Source: Amoebophrya sp. A120
Taxonomy: Eukaryota; Sar; Dinophyceae; Syndiniales; Amoebophryaceae
Reading direction: 5' to 3'
Assembly (NCBI GenBank): GCA_905178155.1
Contig: CAJINV010000001.1
Location: 15,686,142-15,750,141, forward strand
Length of the DNA: 64,000 nucleotides
The position numbers and the translations under genes are program-made. Under the pieces are notes generated by a model. The model had not been told where the DNA came from and made no database searches. It saw only the letters and a program-made list of their open reading frames with translations. Position 1 is the stretch's first letter. Each line of letters begins with the position of its first letter. Shown here one piece after another: positions 33,508-51,400 of this stretch.

Positions 33508-36500
33508 TCATGTCCATACCGTCCTCCACGGAGCAAGTAAATGAACCATCATGACCACACTACTGAGAGACAGGAGGAAAGCCGTCGAGAACTCTTCTGC
33601 ACGTCTCCTCCCCCCGGTCGCTCCTGATGCATCTATCGCTAGCGTCACACCCGACTCGCCGTTTCCGAGAGAAGGGCCCGCGTTTCCCGGTAGAATATTG
33701 CTTCCCGAAGAGGATCCAGTGCCGGAATCTGACGACCCACTCGATGTGGGAGGGGTGTAAGTCATCGGCGTGATGCTTCCCTCCGACACCGTGGCGACCG
33801 CAAAGTCCGTCCCTAAATCGGAAACCAGCTGCGTTTGCAAGTTCTGCTGCAAGGCTGTCAACCCGGTGCTGGGAAGCGTCTGCAAAGTGGACGCCAGCGC
33901 CGATGCGTCGGAAGTACTCTGTGCGCGCACCTCGTAAATAGCTTCCAGCTGTCTCTGGTTCTGCGTCTGCAGGTTTCGTATACTTGATTTTATCGACGGG
34001 CTGCCTTGTTGCTCTTGGTGTGATATTCGTTCTGCTTTTCCGGTTCTTGATGCAGTGTGTGACTGTCCAACATTTCGTGCACCATAATCATCTCCTGCAG
34101 GCTTTACGGATATTTCCCTTTCGGTTGTTCTTACACCATGCTGAGTGTAGTCATCCTTATCTAGTACGGCATCATTGCTAACTTGGGTCTCAATCTCTTC
34201 CAGATTTCTCACCGTGTAATGTTGCTGTGAGCCTACGACCCCTGTTAGCACAGCAGGGGACATCGATTCTGCCAGTGCTTTCGGTCGCGGCTCCGGCTTC
34301 GTCTTCCTTATGTCCAACCGGTCCGGAGCCGGGTACCGCTTCCGACTTTTCCTGTTCTTCTCGCGATCGACAGGGAGCTTCTGGGCGTTTCGCATCCCTT
34401 TGAAGACAACGGAGAACATTTCTTGCTGCTTCAGAGCCCGCGTGGTACTACCAGTCCACCTTAACATTCGATGGCCCTCGGTTGGATCGGCGATGCCCGC
34501 GATTTGGTGCTGGCCGGGAAAGACGCTGGAGGATTCTAACGCTGGCTCCACCGAATCGACGATCTCGTCGTCCCGGAGCATTTTCGACGTCGCCGCGCCA
34601 GTTTGCACAAACCGCACGATCAGCACGGTGATTTGCAGCGGAGACACGTTCAACGTCGCCGCCAGGGCCGTCGCGATACTCGGGCCGATCTGGGTGGTCA
34701 GCGCGCTGCTCACCGTCGACACGTCGTTCTGCATACTGATGATCAACGAGCCCGAGACCGACGGACACTGCAGGTCCGCGGTGTTGGTGCCGCCCCCGGC
34801 GGCGACGTTGGCCGCGGTCGGGTTGGCGCTCGACACCGTCGCGCACCCGCCCCAGGGTTTCGGCGTGGTGGTGCTGGAAGTTGAGGACAGCGTGGTGGTG
34901 ATCCGGGTGTTGTTCTTGATGCTCTCGGCCAGGTTCATCTGCGCCTCTATGTCCGCCTTGGTCACGATGGTGGTACCCGCCAGCGCGACGGGCGAGCAGT
35001 AGTCCTGCCACTTGGGACATAAACCGCAGGCCATGTAGCAGGACTGGTACTGCGCGTTCGTCCAGCCGAGCTGCACCGCGTCGACCGCGCACTTCTGGTC
35101 GCAGAGCTTGCATTCCGGCGGCACGCACATCCCCGGTCCTTGCAGCGGCTGACAGAAGTCCGCGTAGTGGGCGCCGCAGGACTCGGGGCACGAGGGGTAC
35201 GGGACGGCGTCGATCGCGTATCTGGTTCTGCAGGCCGTCGGTACATTCGCCGGGTCGTACTGCGTGGTCGTCACGGTGGTTGTGGTCTGGCCTCCTGACA
35301 GCGTGGGTGCCGCTGTGGTGCTGCAGGTCAGACACGGCAACGCCGGCGGTTTGGCCGTGGTCGTCGCCGAGGGGTCGTAGTTCGGGTCAAAGTGAGGCGT
35401 CGTGGAAACCGGCGTGTTGCCGCAAAACGACCCGGCGGGACAGGTTTCGCAGCTGGCCCAGCAGGTCTGAGTTATCCAGTGCAAAAGTATCGCACTGGCA
35501 CTCTTCTCTTACAAATACTGGTCTTGCATGACATATCGTAATCTAATCGAGTTCTTTAGCTTTACCTGAATCTGCATGACCAATTGATTCCATTCTTCTT
35601 TTTGGAAAAATAATTGCGATATATACTAGTACGATAGTTTTGCAAAATGCATATGGATGTCGAAGTACGGGTTGGCCTGGAATTGCGAAACGCAGTTCGT
35701 GTCGCATTCGTAGCACCCCGGGTCCACGCACATACCCGGGCCGGCGTTGGTCGAGCAGAAGCGCGCGTAGTACTTGTTGCACGAGGCTGGACAGTAGGCC
35801 GGGGTGTAGCCCCAGGTGTAAACGGTTTCGCAAGCCTTATCCTGCACCACCGAACTGCAGATGACGCAGTAGTCTTTACACTTTTGCTGTCGGCAGTCCG
35901 CGGTGCTGCAGTTGTGCGAGTCCATGCACTGCTTGCACGTCGAACTCACACACATCCCGCTGTTTGTCGCGCAGTAGTTCGGAAAGAAGTGCTGGCATAT
36001 CAAATGCAAATATGTCTGAGTCTGGAAGGGCGTAAACTTGTCATGGATGTTTTCCATGACCCATGAGGTCTGGAATGCGGGGCCTACCATGACAGACTCT
36101 GTGCGGTCTCTGCCATGCCCATCCTGCATGAGAAGCTTCCTCCCAACTTGGTCGAAAGTGGACAGCTTTTGGGACTTATGCAACACAGAGCTTTGCATGA
36201 TTGAGATTTAGCATGACAAGTTGGAATCTTCCAGACCCAGACATATTTCCACTTGATATGGCAATAGGTCGGGCAATTTGCGGCGGAACTTTGTCGCTGC
36301 AGGCAAATCTCCGTGGACCGCCCGTAGAAGGCCGCGACCGGGAAACGCGTTTCCTTTTCCACCTGCGAGAGCGCAAGTTCGTTCTCGTGCAGCCCGCCGT
36401 ACAGGTGTGCGGACTTCACGCGGTTGCACACCTCGGAAAAGGAGTTGCACTCGACCAGCTGCGTGTTCGCGATGTTGGCAGACAGGTCGTTTGTATTGGG

Positions 36501-38842
36501 AACGAAGTTCTTGTTCGCGTCACACCGCGCGATCCGCACTTCCTGCCGACTGCCACTTTCGTATCGGCCGTACACGTCGTAGTAGTCCGTGCCGCAGACC
36601 ACGCGGTAGCAAGACGCGGCGATCCGGTTGTTCGCGAACAGCGACACTTGCGTACTGGTGATGGTGCCGAGAGTATCACAGGAAAAAAGTGTTACAGTTA
36701 CACATTTGATGCAATTACAGCATCACAAAGTTGGTCCGCATAGCAAAGAAAACTTGTGATGCGCAGACTCTAAGGGAAAACACCTATGAAATGGGGCTGG
36801 GAAGCATTTCCTGCATGACAGAGGTTGTCTGTCTTGCTGGTCTTGCATCTGAGTGTGTAACTGTAACACTTTTTTCTCACGATAGAGAGTGTTGAAGCAC
36901 TTGCTGTCCGAAGTCCCGGCGTTGAACATCAGATTCTGCAGATACGCGTTGGTCAACGCACAGTCCCCGGTATTCGCTGAGTACGCGTACCGACGCGGGC
37001 AGTGGTCCAGCATGCCAAAGCTCCCGCCTTTCTGCGCGTTGTTCGCCCAGTATTGAAACTCGGTCGGCAGCGTTTGCCCCGTGCCGCTGTCCTCCAAGGC
37101 GCAAAAGCCGAGCTGGCGCCCCCGTCTATGCGGAGCGCAGCCCGTGTCGGTGGGCACCGTGCAATAGAAGTTCCGATCCACCGCTACAGCGGAATCTGAC
37201 ACGCACTCGTCGGTCACGAAAGCGCAACCGCGTTTGTAGCCCCAGTGCAGGTTTTCAATCGCGATGGTCGCGCGACTGTAGTCCGCCTGGTACCACCCCG
37301 TGTCTTCCGCGAAGGCCAGGGAAATCGTGGAAACGAACGTCGCGTCGTCCGGATTCCCGGTTGCCGCAAACATCTCGTTGCTGTGTATCCGCTGCTCCCA
37401 GTGGTTCCCGTAGGCAGAGCAGCGACTGGTTGGCGTGTTCTCCAGTGGCATGCCGGTGAGAGAGGGGCAGTTGAAATATTCCCTCGCTTTCTCCACCACC
37501 TTCGGGGTGCGGATCTCGTACTGGCAGTGCGGGTGGTCGGTCAGGCAGTTCTGGAAATTCGCCCCGTTGTACTGTTGCTGCAATGCCTTGGAGCCGTAGG
37601 GGCACGTGCACTGGTTTAGCTTGAAATTCCCGTGCTCAACAATACCGAGAACTTGGCCCGCGGAACCGTCCTCATGCAGGCCGGGGTACCTGCGTGAAGT
37701 ACTTGACAAAAATCTTCATGTTTCAGCTGTGGTTACCACAAAGCGTCGTTAACAAAAAAATTTTCCACCTTCTGAGCGAAAAAGACCGACTTTCATCCAG
37801 TCCTATTTTCGAAGTTTGCACCTTGCTAGCTACTTAGTACGTCTAGTAGAAGAGAACAATGATGTTGAAGCGCCGGATTCCATATAAAGTACCCCATATA
37901 AAGTACCATCGTCTCCCCGTGTTGTAGGGTAGGTTCCACCTTCCGTAGCAGTCGAACGCATAGTAGCTTCGGTCTTGCAGCTTCAGCGTGCCGTCGTCGT
38001 TCACGAAGTTTGGCCAAAGCAACTCGAAAAAAAACAGCACGTGCCCGATCTCGTGCACGACGTTGGCATAATTGAAGTGCAAGTTTCGCTCGACGTTCAA
38101 GTCGCCGTAGCCGCTGTTCGTGCACAGAGTGACCGACCCGGCGATCGGCCGCCCGCACTGGTCGACGTAGCAGGAGGCGGCCGCGGCGAGCGTGTTCCCC
38201 GTACAGAGATACTCGTCGTCAATGTCGATGAAGAGGTACAAATCGATGTTGTCGACGAGGAAGTTCCTCGGCGTCGAACTCGCATCCAACGTGCTGGTCT
38301 CGTACCCGCAGGCGCGGAAAGCGCTATCGCGGTCCAAAGGGGTGCTTTGCGAGTACCGACGGGTCTTCAGCGCGCGCGACCAGAACGCGAGCGAGTTTTT
38401 CATAAGCGTGGTCTCCAGGTGGTTGGTCCAGCTTGCGGGAGCGTTGCCGCGGCCGTAGGAGACGATTTCGTACCTGAAGATGCATCAGGAAAAGACATAA
38501 AAAGCAAAAGGCATGAAGCAAAGCTACGTGCTTCATGAAACAAAAAACAAAAACTGCTTCAATTGTCATTGTTTCAACGTCAACTATATCGTTATCTTAC
38601 CCTATCCTTATCGGCCCCCAGCTCGAGCCAGTATGTAGCTGAGGACAGGTAGGCGCTGTCGTCGACGCGAGAGATCTGCCATGGTAGTGCACAGGCAACG
38701 GCTCCTCCATGACGCGCGGTGCTGTCGCAGTTACGAGTGTAACAGAACGTTCCAGACACAACACGCCGCACCAGAAAAAAATGCAAGCAATCAATAACCG
38801 TTCCAAGCGTTGCGGGAACGTGGCCAAGACGAAAGACTCCAT
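33508..38842 (-). CDS. Leishmanolysin-like zinc metalloprotease (peptidase family M8) with Cys-rich C-terminal region
   Basis: Exons: 38842-38601, 38473-37907, 37689-36885, 36668-36259, 35992-35654, 35467-33508; total 4323 nt, 1440 aa. The first two introns are GT-AG and the last three are introners. The N-terminus contains a signal peptide (LLIACIFFWCGVLC) followed by SSWGPIRIGYEI, the usual M8 opening strand. GRPIAGSVTLC and the zinc motif HEIGH (near residue 219) follow. Downstream, HWEQRI supplies the third zinc His, and SLAFAEDTGWYQADY and GMLDHCP match M8. Cys-rich repeats with a PxSCxxYYAxFC...GPGMC pattern follow, then a Thr/Ser-rich stalk. The last 20 residues (AFLLSLSSVVMMVHLL) are hydrophobic, consistent with a membrane or GPI anchor. 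A cell-surface protease is expected; in other protists this family acts in surface remodelling or host interaction. Confidence 0.9.
35473..35653. mobile_element. Introner element, family A (IE8)
   Basis: 181 bp with the GCAAAAGTATCG / CGATAGTTTTGC inverted core. Duplication TGAGT/TGGAT, the only copy with two mismatches, so probably older. In the M8 protease gene. Confidence 0.8.
35998..36258. mobile_element. Introner element, family B (IE9)
   Basis: 261 bp, ends TATCAAATGCAAATATGTCT and TATCAAGTGGAAATATGTCT; perfect duplication TGGCA. Its interior is the reverse complement of IE16, so it is inserted in the opposite orientation relative to its host gene. Confidence 0.9.
36674..36884. mobile_element. 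Introner element, family D (IE10)
   Basis: 211 bp, ends TATCACAGGAAAAAAGTGTT and TATCGTGAGAAAAAAGTGTT; perfect duplication GAGAG. Between Cys-rich exons of the M8 protease. Confidence 0.88.
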
Positions 38843-40497
38843 CTTGCTTGCACGAAGGCGGTTCAATCTTCACCAAGCTCAAGATTTGCAATAATTTTCT
38901 TTGAAAATGAACTTACACTGTATAGAAGGAAGATGAAATAAAGAATGCCGCGCTCTTGTTTCTACCTGTATATAACTGCTGGGTGCTGATGCTCATGCTC
39001 TGTACACGAACTACAAAAACATTCTTTCAGGGAGCTTCTGTGCAACAAATTCTTGGGAAAAGACTATGCGAAACTAAAAAATTGAAAAAGAAATTAAATC
39101 CATATCCATCTTGTCATGAGGAAAGCGAGGATAATGCGTTTTTGTGAGGCACTAAAACACGAAACGACGAAAAGAGTACCACCTGTGCGGCCATAAAAAT
39201 GTGCAATGCCGGGGGAGATCGAAAAGATAATAAGAATTAAACGGGGTCGGGGTAATATTCGTATCAATGGGAATTTTGCATGGGAGATGAGTGGCTGCCA
39301 AGGTACATGGACAGGGACTCGCATGTTGAGGAACCATCAGAAACTAGCAAACAATGCGAAGATCGATCGTGCTGTCGTGCTTCGCAATCGCATTCGCACT
39401 GCTGGTGCGAGATAATTCAGTGACAGAAAAAACTAACCGACTTTTCAGAACAACTTTCAATGCTTATTTACTTCTCCATTTGCAAGGCCGTTCCCAATGT
39501 GGTCTCATCTTCACCGACAGAGACACATTTGATTGAATCAGAACCTGGTAAGAATCAATTAATATGATGCTGATCGGAACACTGTTGAAAGATCAAATCA
39601 TCACATCGTCTCAGTCTCACCTCCAGAAAAGGCAATTGTCCCAATACAGCCAAAACTTTTGCGTACATTATTTCGAAGCTTTACATTTCATCGACAAAAC
39701 GACGATGATGTCGATACAATCTTACAGTGCAAGAGCGAACGGGACAAAAAACCAAAACGAGCTGTGAAGCATGCATTGATTATGTTACACGATAAAAGTA
39801 GTTTCATCGCCATATCAATGCGGGTCCGCGTAGTTGTTCGCACGTGCACTGCATGTTGCCTTCATCTTCTACACGTTGTCTGATGCTTTATTCTACCGAT
39901 GTCAGCGAGGGTCATTTTTGGCGGGTTAAAACTTCGTTCTAAAATAGAGGCGCTACTTGAGTTTTACATAGCGTCGAGAGGGGGGAAAACTTTAGATGAG
40001 CTCTTGTTGGGCTTGGCCTTGGGATACGCTTACTACTATTCCGCGATAACTAAGGTGTAGTTACCAAAAAGTGCGGGAGCAGCGTCTCTGACGAATGACG
40101 ACGTGTCTGTCAGGTTCGGCATACGCATATTTAAATATACTCGGGTCAAAATGTAAATGGCGCTGAAAAGGAAAACTCAAATGTAAGGATCGTCTTCTCG
40201 GAAAATGGGAACTCCGAGATGAACTAGAAACCTGTAAAAAAAACTCAGATTTTTTAAAATGCTGTTCCAGGGTGTGAAGATTAACATCACGTGCTTGTTA
40301 TTTCAAAAGTATTCCATTCGTACTCCAGTTCATTTTTGTCTGCGTGGAGGTCGTTGCAGTGCTAGTGAATTTTCATCGGTACAATCTATCGGTCGAGGAC
40401 GGGAAGAAGTCGTAGTGCGTCGATGCGGCCGACGCAAGTTGTACTAAATCGCCGCCCATACACCTCTCCTGCACGATATTTTTCCGCTTGGCAGCAC
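38843..40497. other. Intergenic, no gene seen
   Basis: About 1.65 kb, AT-rich, between the protease start and the helicase stop. Only short ORFs without domain signal; no inverted-repeat element found. Confidence 0.5.
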
Positions 40498-44257
<3,760 letters not shown>

Positions 44258-45447
44258 TTTTGCCACTGCGCTTTCCGGTCAGTACTGCCAGAAAACCAAA
44301 ACGTGTCCAACAACTCCGAGTGAGTGATGTTTGTTATTGTTGGTACGATAGTTGTAAAATAAGCCGGGTCTGAAAATTAATTGACCGGAAAAAAAAAAAA
44401 AACTTGTGCGGCGAAGGAGGAAGTTTTTTAATGTCGTGCTTGTACTTCTCGTAGTTGTAAGTGTACGGTATGCTTTGCAGCCATTGGAAACGAATGGACT
44501 ACGTTTTAGTCTTCGAAAGAAGACTGCTACTAGTACTTCGTCAAAATATGTCAAAACTATCCTCCGAAGTATCTGTCAAGATCGTGTCACCAATGTTACA
44601 ATGTAGAGATCTTCGCTCTTCCAAGGACAAAGTGGAGATCCGATGCCGATCACAGAAGATAAAGTTGTCAAAAATGTAGTTTTTACACCATAGGCATAGA
44701 ATTTGCGTTTTTTCTTTTCCCCAGCGCATTTGCGTCTTCTTCTTCTAGTAGTTGAAATGAGAACGCGATCGCTTTTTGAAAATGACGTCCTTTTTGCGTT
44801 GGATGATCCTTCACGCCGTTGATCTCTTGTGTAATATGCTCCCGAGGATACAATAGTTTAGAAGAGAAAAAGGTGGCTGAGAACTTACTATGAGCTGCCG
44901 CAAATGAGTGTGATTCTCTTTGACCATTCTTCGACGAGTCGTGATAGTTGCAACTTCTCTGCTTTGAAAGAAAGTTCCACCGCGGAGGACTGGGATTGAA
45001 CCCTGTCGCTGTTATGCAGGACCAGGAACTGGAACCAGCATACGAATAAATGCATGCTTTCCTGTCGGATGCGATTTCCATGGTCGGGAAGATGATACTA
45101 GCCGAGCGATTTGATGACTTACCAAAAACCTTGGCTGCCAACGACGAGATCATGTTACAGTAGGAGGACGAGGAACCACAACGCAGACTTGGAGAAGAGA
45201 AAAAACATTACTGTGACTCGCAACCGAACAGAACTGTGATGTACGTGCTGGCGCACAAGTGAACGCATCCTGATCATGGAGATCGACGTAGATAGTCGCT
45301 GTTTACGTTCGGCCCTGTTTCTACTACAAGATCCCTAACACCACAAACATTGCTAGCGACGAGAGGAGCTGCTGAATGTGCTTGTTCATGTTCTTGCCAT
45401 GTTCTTGAGGCTCTACTTACTCTACTTAGAGTTCAAGTCCTAGTACC
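44258..45447. other. Intergenic, no supported gene
   Basis: About 1.2 kb. A 156-codon minus ORF (44683-45153) has an Asn/Ser/Lys-rich, structureless translation and an internal GTAAGT; I leave it uncalled. Confidence 0.4.
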
Positions 45448-48400
45448 TCACAACGAAAATTTCGAATCCCTTATTTGTTCAGCACTCAGGGCAAGGTCTC
45501 CCACGTAGTACAAGTCTTCTAGCTCCTCATCCGATAGCCCCATTAGTTCTGTCTCGTGACACAAATGCTGCGACGACGGCCAGGCGCGCTCGCGCCCCCG
45601 GGGACTGAGCATGTTTTCAAATGCAAATGTGTCTGGGTCTGGAGGAAACTTGTAATGCTGCCTTGGGACTAGTGAATGCTTTGTAATGCCCAGCCAAGCA
45701 TGAGAAATGTCTGCGCTTCGTTGTGTTGCGTTTTTCGCATGACAGCCTGCGTTATTGCATGACAGACAAAAGGGCCTCTTCTTGGACACGCATCACAAAC
45801 TTTTTGGTCATCCCAGACAAGCATGACAAGTCTCGCAATCCACCAGACCCAGACATTTTTGCATTTGATACACGTACTCCTCGCACAACCGAAAAAGGTC
45901 GTCCACGTGCTCGAAGTCTTTCGCGTATTCCTCCTGCACAATGACAACGGAAAGCCAGCCAAAGTACACGAGTTTGTACCCAAAAGCATTTCCCAGCAGT
46001 TGCAGCCCCCGTGCGGACGCGGAGTAGGCCTTGTGGTGGCCATGTTCCCTTTCGTACACTTCCGAGTGTTTTTGTTGGGCATTTGTCACCGCGGTTCTCG
46101 TATCCAGGAAAAAACACCCATCCCCATCCATATTTTGCATGACAAACACGGCAACTGATGCATGTTTTGCATGACAAATTGGATGTGGATGGGTGTTTTT
46201 TCCTGGATATCTCGTCGGCCTCTCGTACTTGGGGATCAGGCTGAGACCGATCGGGTATCAAAAGGAAAAATCCCCCCTCCCCCTGTCGAAATGCAAATCT
46301 GTGATGCGGGATTTGTCTACACAAATCGGCTTTGTCTTGCAGTAGAGGACTGCAGGCAGATACAGAGCCTGAGTAGGGGCGTTTTGGTGTAGGCGCCTCG
46401 CAAGGCGGGCACTTCCTCTGTAGGCCATCCAGCATTACAAATTGCCTGCAGAACGCAGCGGGGTTTTTCGATTTGCATTCTTGCAATGCAAAGACGATTT
46501 GTGGTCACAAACCAGCATCACAAATTTAAATTTTCACAACTGTCCCGTGTTGGTACTTATGGGGAGGGGGGATTTTTCCTCACAATATCGGAACTCGGTA
46601 GCGGTCAGGATAGAAGTAGCCGTTACTGGTTTGGATCAGCAGTACCCGGGGTTGAAACCATTTCGCCAGGAGTAACCTTCGAAGCACGTGCCAGTCGTAG
46701 CCGTCGATGTGTAAGGAGAACAGCTCAAACTTTGTCGGGACGGATTTTGACTTCAAAAGGTCCAAAATGTTCTCCGGCGTCACCTTGGCTGCGCTGTAGT
46801 CAATGCGGCTCAGGGATCCTATCATGTCAATCATCCGCCCGTCCCAGTTTTCAAACGCCTGCAAATAGCGCGTCTGGTAGTCGCCGGCCAGGCGGCCGAT
46901 GCCAATATCGACGAAAAATTTCGCGTAGGGTGAGGGAGAAGCTGAAGTGGAGCGGGACAAGGCATTTATTTTCTCGCAATTGAAAATGGAAGGATAGAAG
47001 TGTGGTTGCGGCTGAGCAGGGGAGTGATTTGGTCCAGCGCCTTGGCCTGACTTGATGTTACTCATCCGACCCGTCCTTTTTTCCTCGTCCTTCTCTTGTT
47101 GCAAATAGATAGTCCGGTAGACATTGACCAACACAGAGTCGAGCGCGTCCAGACTGTATCGACAGTCCGGCAGCGGAATGGATATCATTTGCAAAAACGT
47201 CCCCACCCCAGAGTCAAGATGGGGATTTTGCAACACAAACCTGAAAGTTTTGGGAGCCACGCATGACATCAAGTGGCAGGCTGTAGTGTAATGCAGTTTA
47301 GCAAGGGACGCCGCAGAAAAAATCCATCTCCTTATCCTGTTTACAGCATTACAACTTCCAAAACACGATAGGAAATGCTTCTCATGGGGATGCGCATTAC
47401 AAATGCTCTTGTGCTTGCAGATCTGCATGACAACTCTGGGGTGGGGATGTTTTTGCACAGGATAATGGAGTAGGCGTCGTCCGCCCACAGGTCGATTTCC
47501 AATTTGGATGTAGTCGTGCCCTTGTGTCGTGTCCTCTCGGGACTTACTTTCGAAGACCCTTGCAGTGCCGACGCGAGATGCCCGTCAGGAGTAGAGCAAT
47601 TTGCCTCTGTTGCAAGCAATTTCTGTGCGGTTTCCACACTGCGGATGCGGTTCTGTAGGCACGACGCGTAGGACTTGAAAACGAAGCGGTTTAGACTCGT
47701 TTCGCGTGCGATCGCGCGTTTCAGCGCCTCCTTTCCGAGTAAGTGGACGAAGTGAAACTTCTTGCCGAACAAGTGCAGCGCCCTCACACCGAGGGCGAGG
47801 TACACGAGCAACGCGTCCAACTGGCTAAACAGAGATCGCCGTTTCTCGAACACATTCGTGATCGCGGTCAGAACTTTTTCGACCAGGAGCGCAGCTCCTG
47901 AAGCAGGAAGATGAAGACCTCCGTTCGACGGTGTTGATGTGGCAGGGATTGGGACACCAACGGGAAGAAACAGGTCAAGCGAAAGTTGTGCAACCGACAG
48001 AATCCACTGTAGATAGGAATTTCTTGCAACCCACAGAAAGCGCCGGTGTCTGTGGTGCCCGTCGGCAGCCTCAATGGTGTGCGTCGGCGCCTCTCCCCGC
48101 TTCCCCAGGAGGCGCCGCACGGCCGCTGGCGGCTCGACTAGAGGAAATGTGTGCGACCAGGTAGTCACTTCGACGTCCTTGTTCTCCTCGTGTGCCGCAG
48201 ATAATTCAATATTGCCGATGTTGTCGTCCATTCCGCAATGCAGTCGTGTGTTCAGGTCTGTCGTGTATTTCATCGAGTGCGGGTCTCCTGGTGCGGATAG
48301 AATCGACGACTCCGCCTTCCGCAGCGCGCCGCCGTCTCGGTTGTGGTAAGGAAGGACCAAGCTGCCGGGAAAATCGCAGATGTGGCGCACGCCGTTCAGC

Positions 48401-51400
48401 CCGTGCTCCGTCACATTCTGCATACGCTCGATGAGAAAATGCTTCTCCGACGGGCCGCGGGCGAGGAACTCTAACCTGGATGCACGTCACGAAACTGTTG
48501 TGGGCGTCCACAACTTTTGGAAAAACAAAAAGTGAGAATGACCATCACGGATAAAACAACTAAACTACATTATAAGAATCGCTCTAAATCTAAGTGGAAA
48601 ATCAAAATCAGTGCAAAAGATGGACAAAGAGCTACAATTGTGTTTCGAAGCAGCCGAACCTAAACAAGTGTATGAAGTCTCAGTGATGTTGTTCTTGTTG
48701 AAAGAAGCAAATTATACCGTATTTCAATACCGAAGTATTTGGTCCCGAACGTGAACTGTCATGGCATTTAGGCGGGTGTAGTAGAGACTCAGGCCACGAT
48801 TCAGAGCCGTGGGGATTTCCGGCGTCACGGAAAGTTGTCTTTCTTTCGACCTTTGCCAACTTCGATTGCCGAGCGAAAAGCGCCACAAATCCCACAAACT
48901 ACTGGCGAATCCGAATCTCCCTTGGCCGTAAAGCTTCTTCAACTTTTCTTCGACGAGCAAGTGGGCCTCCTCCGTCTCTGTGTGGTCCAAAAATCCAAAC
49001 GTTTTCCAAATCACTGCGATGTCTGCGGGCTCTAAAAAAGTTCGTTTCACTTCGTCAATCAGCAAAAGCCCAAGGAGAAAGCGGAAAAGCGGCTCAACCA
49101 GGAAGAGCTGATGGCTTACTTCTCCATCTGTTCGCTTTCCTTTCACTTTTTCCCAGGTATTCCTCGTGGTCGTGGCGGAGAAACCGGACAAAGTTGAGGA
49201 CTCTTGGTCTTTATCTGCGTTCACAGCTGTCACGTCACGCAAACACAAGCGACGGACCATCAGCTCGTGGTGCACGTCTTCTGGCTCGGTGTTAGGCCTA
49301 GAAGAAACCTCATCGAAAAAATCGAGCGTCTCCGAAATCACGAAGCTCTTGACCAGAAAAATCAGCGAACGCAGGTCGGAAACTCGTACGCTACTGAAGT
49401 TGATATTATTACCGCGTGAAGCTGTTTCGGTAGTTTCCGTAGCCGTACCCGTACTGCTTGGTGCGGTGTTCGCGAATTCGATAGCGGACGACATTATATT
49501 CCCACCAGATGATAACATTTCGTCGTCGTCTACCTTCGACGCTAAAGGACCGGTCCGCCCCTGCTGCAATGCCACTATTTCTTGGTCGGGAACAAAACTA
49601 TCAGCGGCAAACGCCGAATTGCGGCGCTGGTTCTCCTGCGTCCGAACCGTTCTCTTCGGAGAGCGTTTGCGGCCACCCCAGTGACTGTGACGGGCGCACT
49701 GACTCTCTCGACACGGGGTGTCATAGGCGTCTTGTTTTCCGCGGTCGCCCTCGTGGTCCGTCGAACTGGGACGGGGGACCACAAGCGGCCCTGATTTTGA
49801 TTGTGAGGACTGCGTGCTGCTTCTGGTGTTTCCATCCCTATCCCCAAACTCCCAATCCCGAATGGCTGTGAACAATGCTCCTTCTGTGCCAATGTCGTGC
49901 TCATCAATCGCGTTCAGCAGTTCCTCGCTCAGGCGGGCACTGCGTAGCTTCCGACAAAACGAGTCCTGCCCAGAAGAGTTGTTCCGCCGGCCGTGTGTTG
50001 TTGATACTCCTGCACCGGGTGCAGAGGCGACAGCGTCCACAACAGAAGTTGATGTCGGGCTAGCTGCAGCTTCTGTGCCTGCGTTTATTCGTATTTCCCC
50101 TTTGCTCATCTTCAAGAGCTTGCGCAATTCCTGCACTTTGGCAGCTGCGCGTGTCGACGCAAAGAGTTGTACCGTCGAGAAATTGTCCACCTCCTTGTTC
50201 AGATCGTCCCCCGCCCTGATTTCGGCTTCGGCAAGCGTCTTTGCGAATGTCCGCGCGTCTTCCAGCTCTTGCGGATCGAGCAAATGCGCAACGCTTTGGA
50301 TTGCCCGCAAAACCTCCGTCTGGTGCTCCGGCGCGTACCCCAGCACGGACAGAGTTCCGATCACAAAAGCGACAACCAAGATCGCGACGCACACGTACTG
50401 ATGGAACGCCAGTGCGCGGCTGCGTCCTCGTGTGCAGCACACACACCGTTCCACTTTCCGACAGGTATCAAATGCAAAAGTGTCTGGGTCTGGAAGAGTG
50501 CAACTTGTTATGCTCAATCTGACGCAAGCAAGAATCTGTGTTGCATGATTACCAAAAGTCGTCCAGTTAGTTTTGACCAAGTCGGGAGGGAATTTCTCGT
50601 GCAGGATAGTCATGAGAGAGATCGCACAGAATCTGTCATGCTAGGTCCTGCATTCCAGGCCTCATGGGTCATGGAAAAGCTGCATGACAAATCGCGCACT
50701 CTTCCAGACCCAGACATTTTTGCATTTGATAACAGGCCTTTCGGCACCACCGCATCTTCCTGCTGTCAGGACTGTACCAGGGCACCTGCGTATCATAAAG
50801 AAAAACTCCCCCTCCCCATATTGAAAACGCATCCGTCTGAAAATTTGTGATGCACATTTGTGACCTCAAATCTTGTCTGTCTTGCAAGAAGGCAAGTCCA
50901 GAGAGCCCCCTGCATTTTGCAGGCGGTTTGTGATGCTGTTGGGCTTAGGGCATACACGCTTGTCATGCTAGGCGCCTACGTCAAAACCTCTCGACCGAGG
51001 CTTGACATATGCCTGCAGTCCTCTACTGCAAGACAAATCTGATTCGTGTACGGAAATCCAGCATCAGAAACTTCGTTTCGATATGGGGAGGGAGAATTTT
51101 TCCTTTTGATACTGCGGCTCCGCCCGGGCCTCTTCCAACCGCCGTCGCTCGCGGTCCTGCTGCAGAGCCTGCTGCTGGTCTTCGGGAACGGACCCTGGTC
51201 CTGGTTCGGGAGGTACAACCCCGAACGGAACCGGGTTGGGCGGCATTCTGATGTAGGTCTTCTCCGCAGAGGAGGCTGCAGATTGTTGTAATACCGGAGA
51301 AGCAGATCGCTTGCGCGGGAACGGAACTCCAGTCAGCCCGCCTCCAGATGGTGCCTGAGGCCGCAACAGCTCCTGCCTTTGGTCGCGGGCGGAGGGGCTC

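Noticed and set aside
38592..38891. ORF frame beginning MQILSLVKIEPPSC as the protease N-terminus
   Set aside because: Canonical splicing to the next exon needs the other frame, which also supplies a signal peptide and WGPIRIGYEI.
44683..45153. 156-codon minus ORF upstream of the helicase
   Set aside because: No domain, skewed composition and an internal GTAAGT; insufficient evidence.
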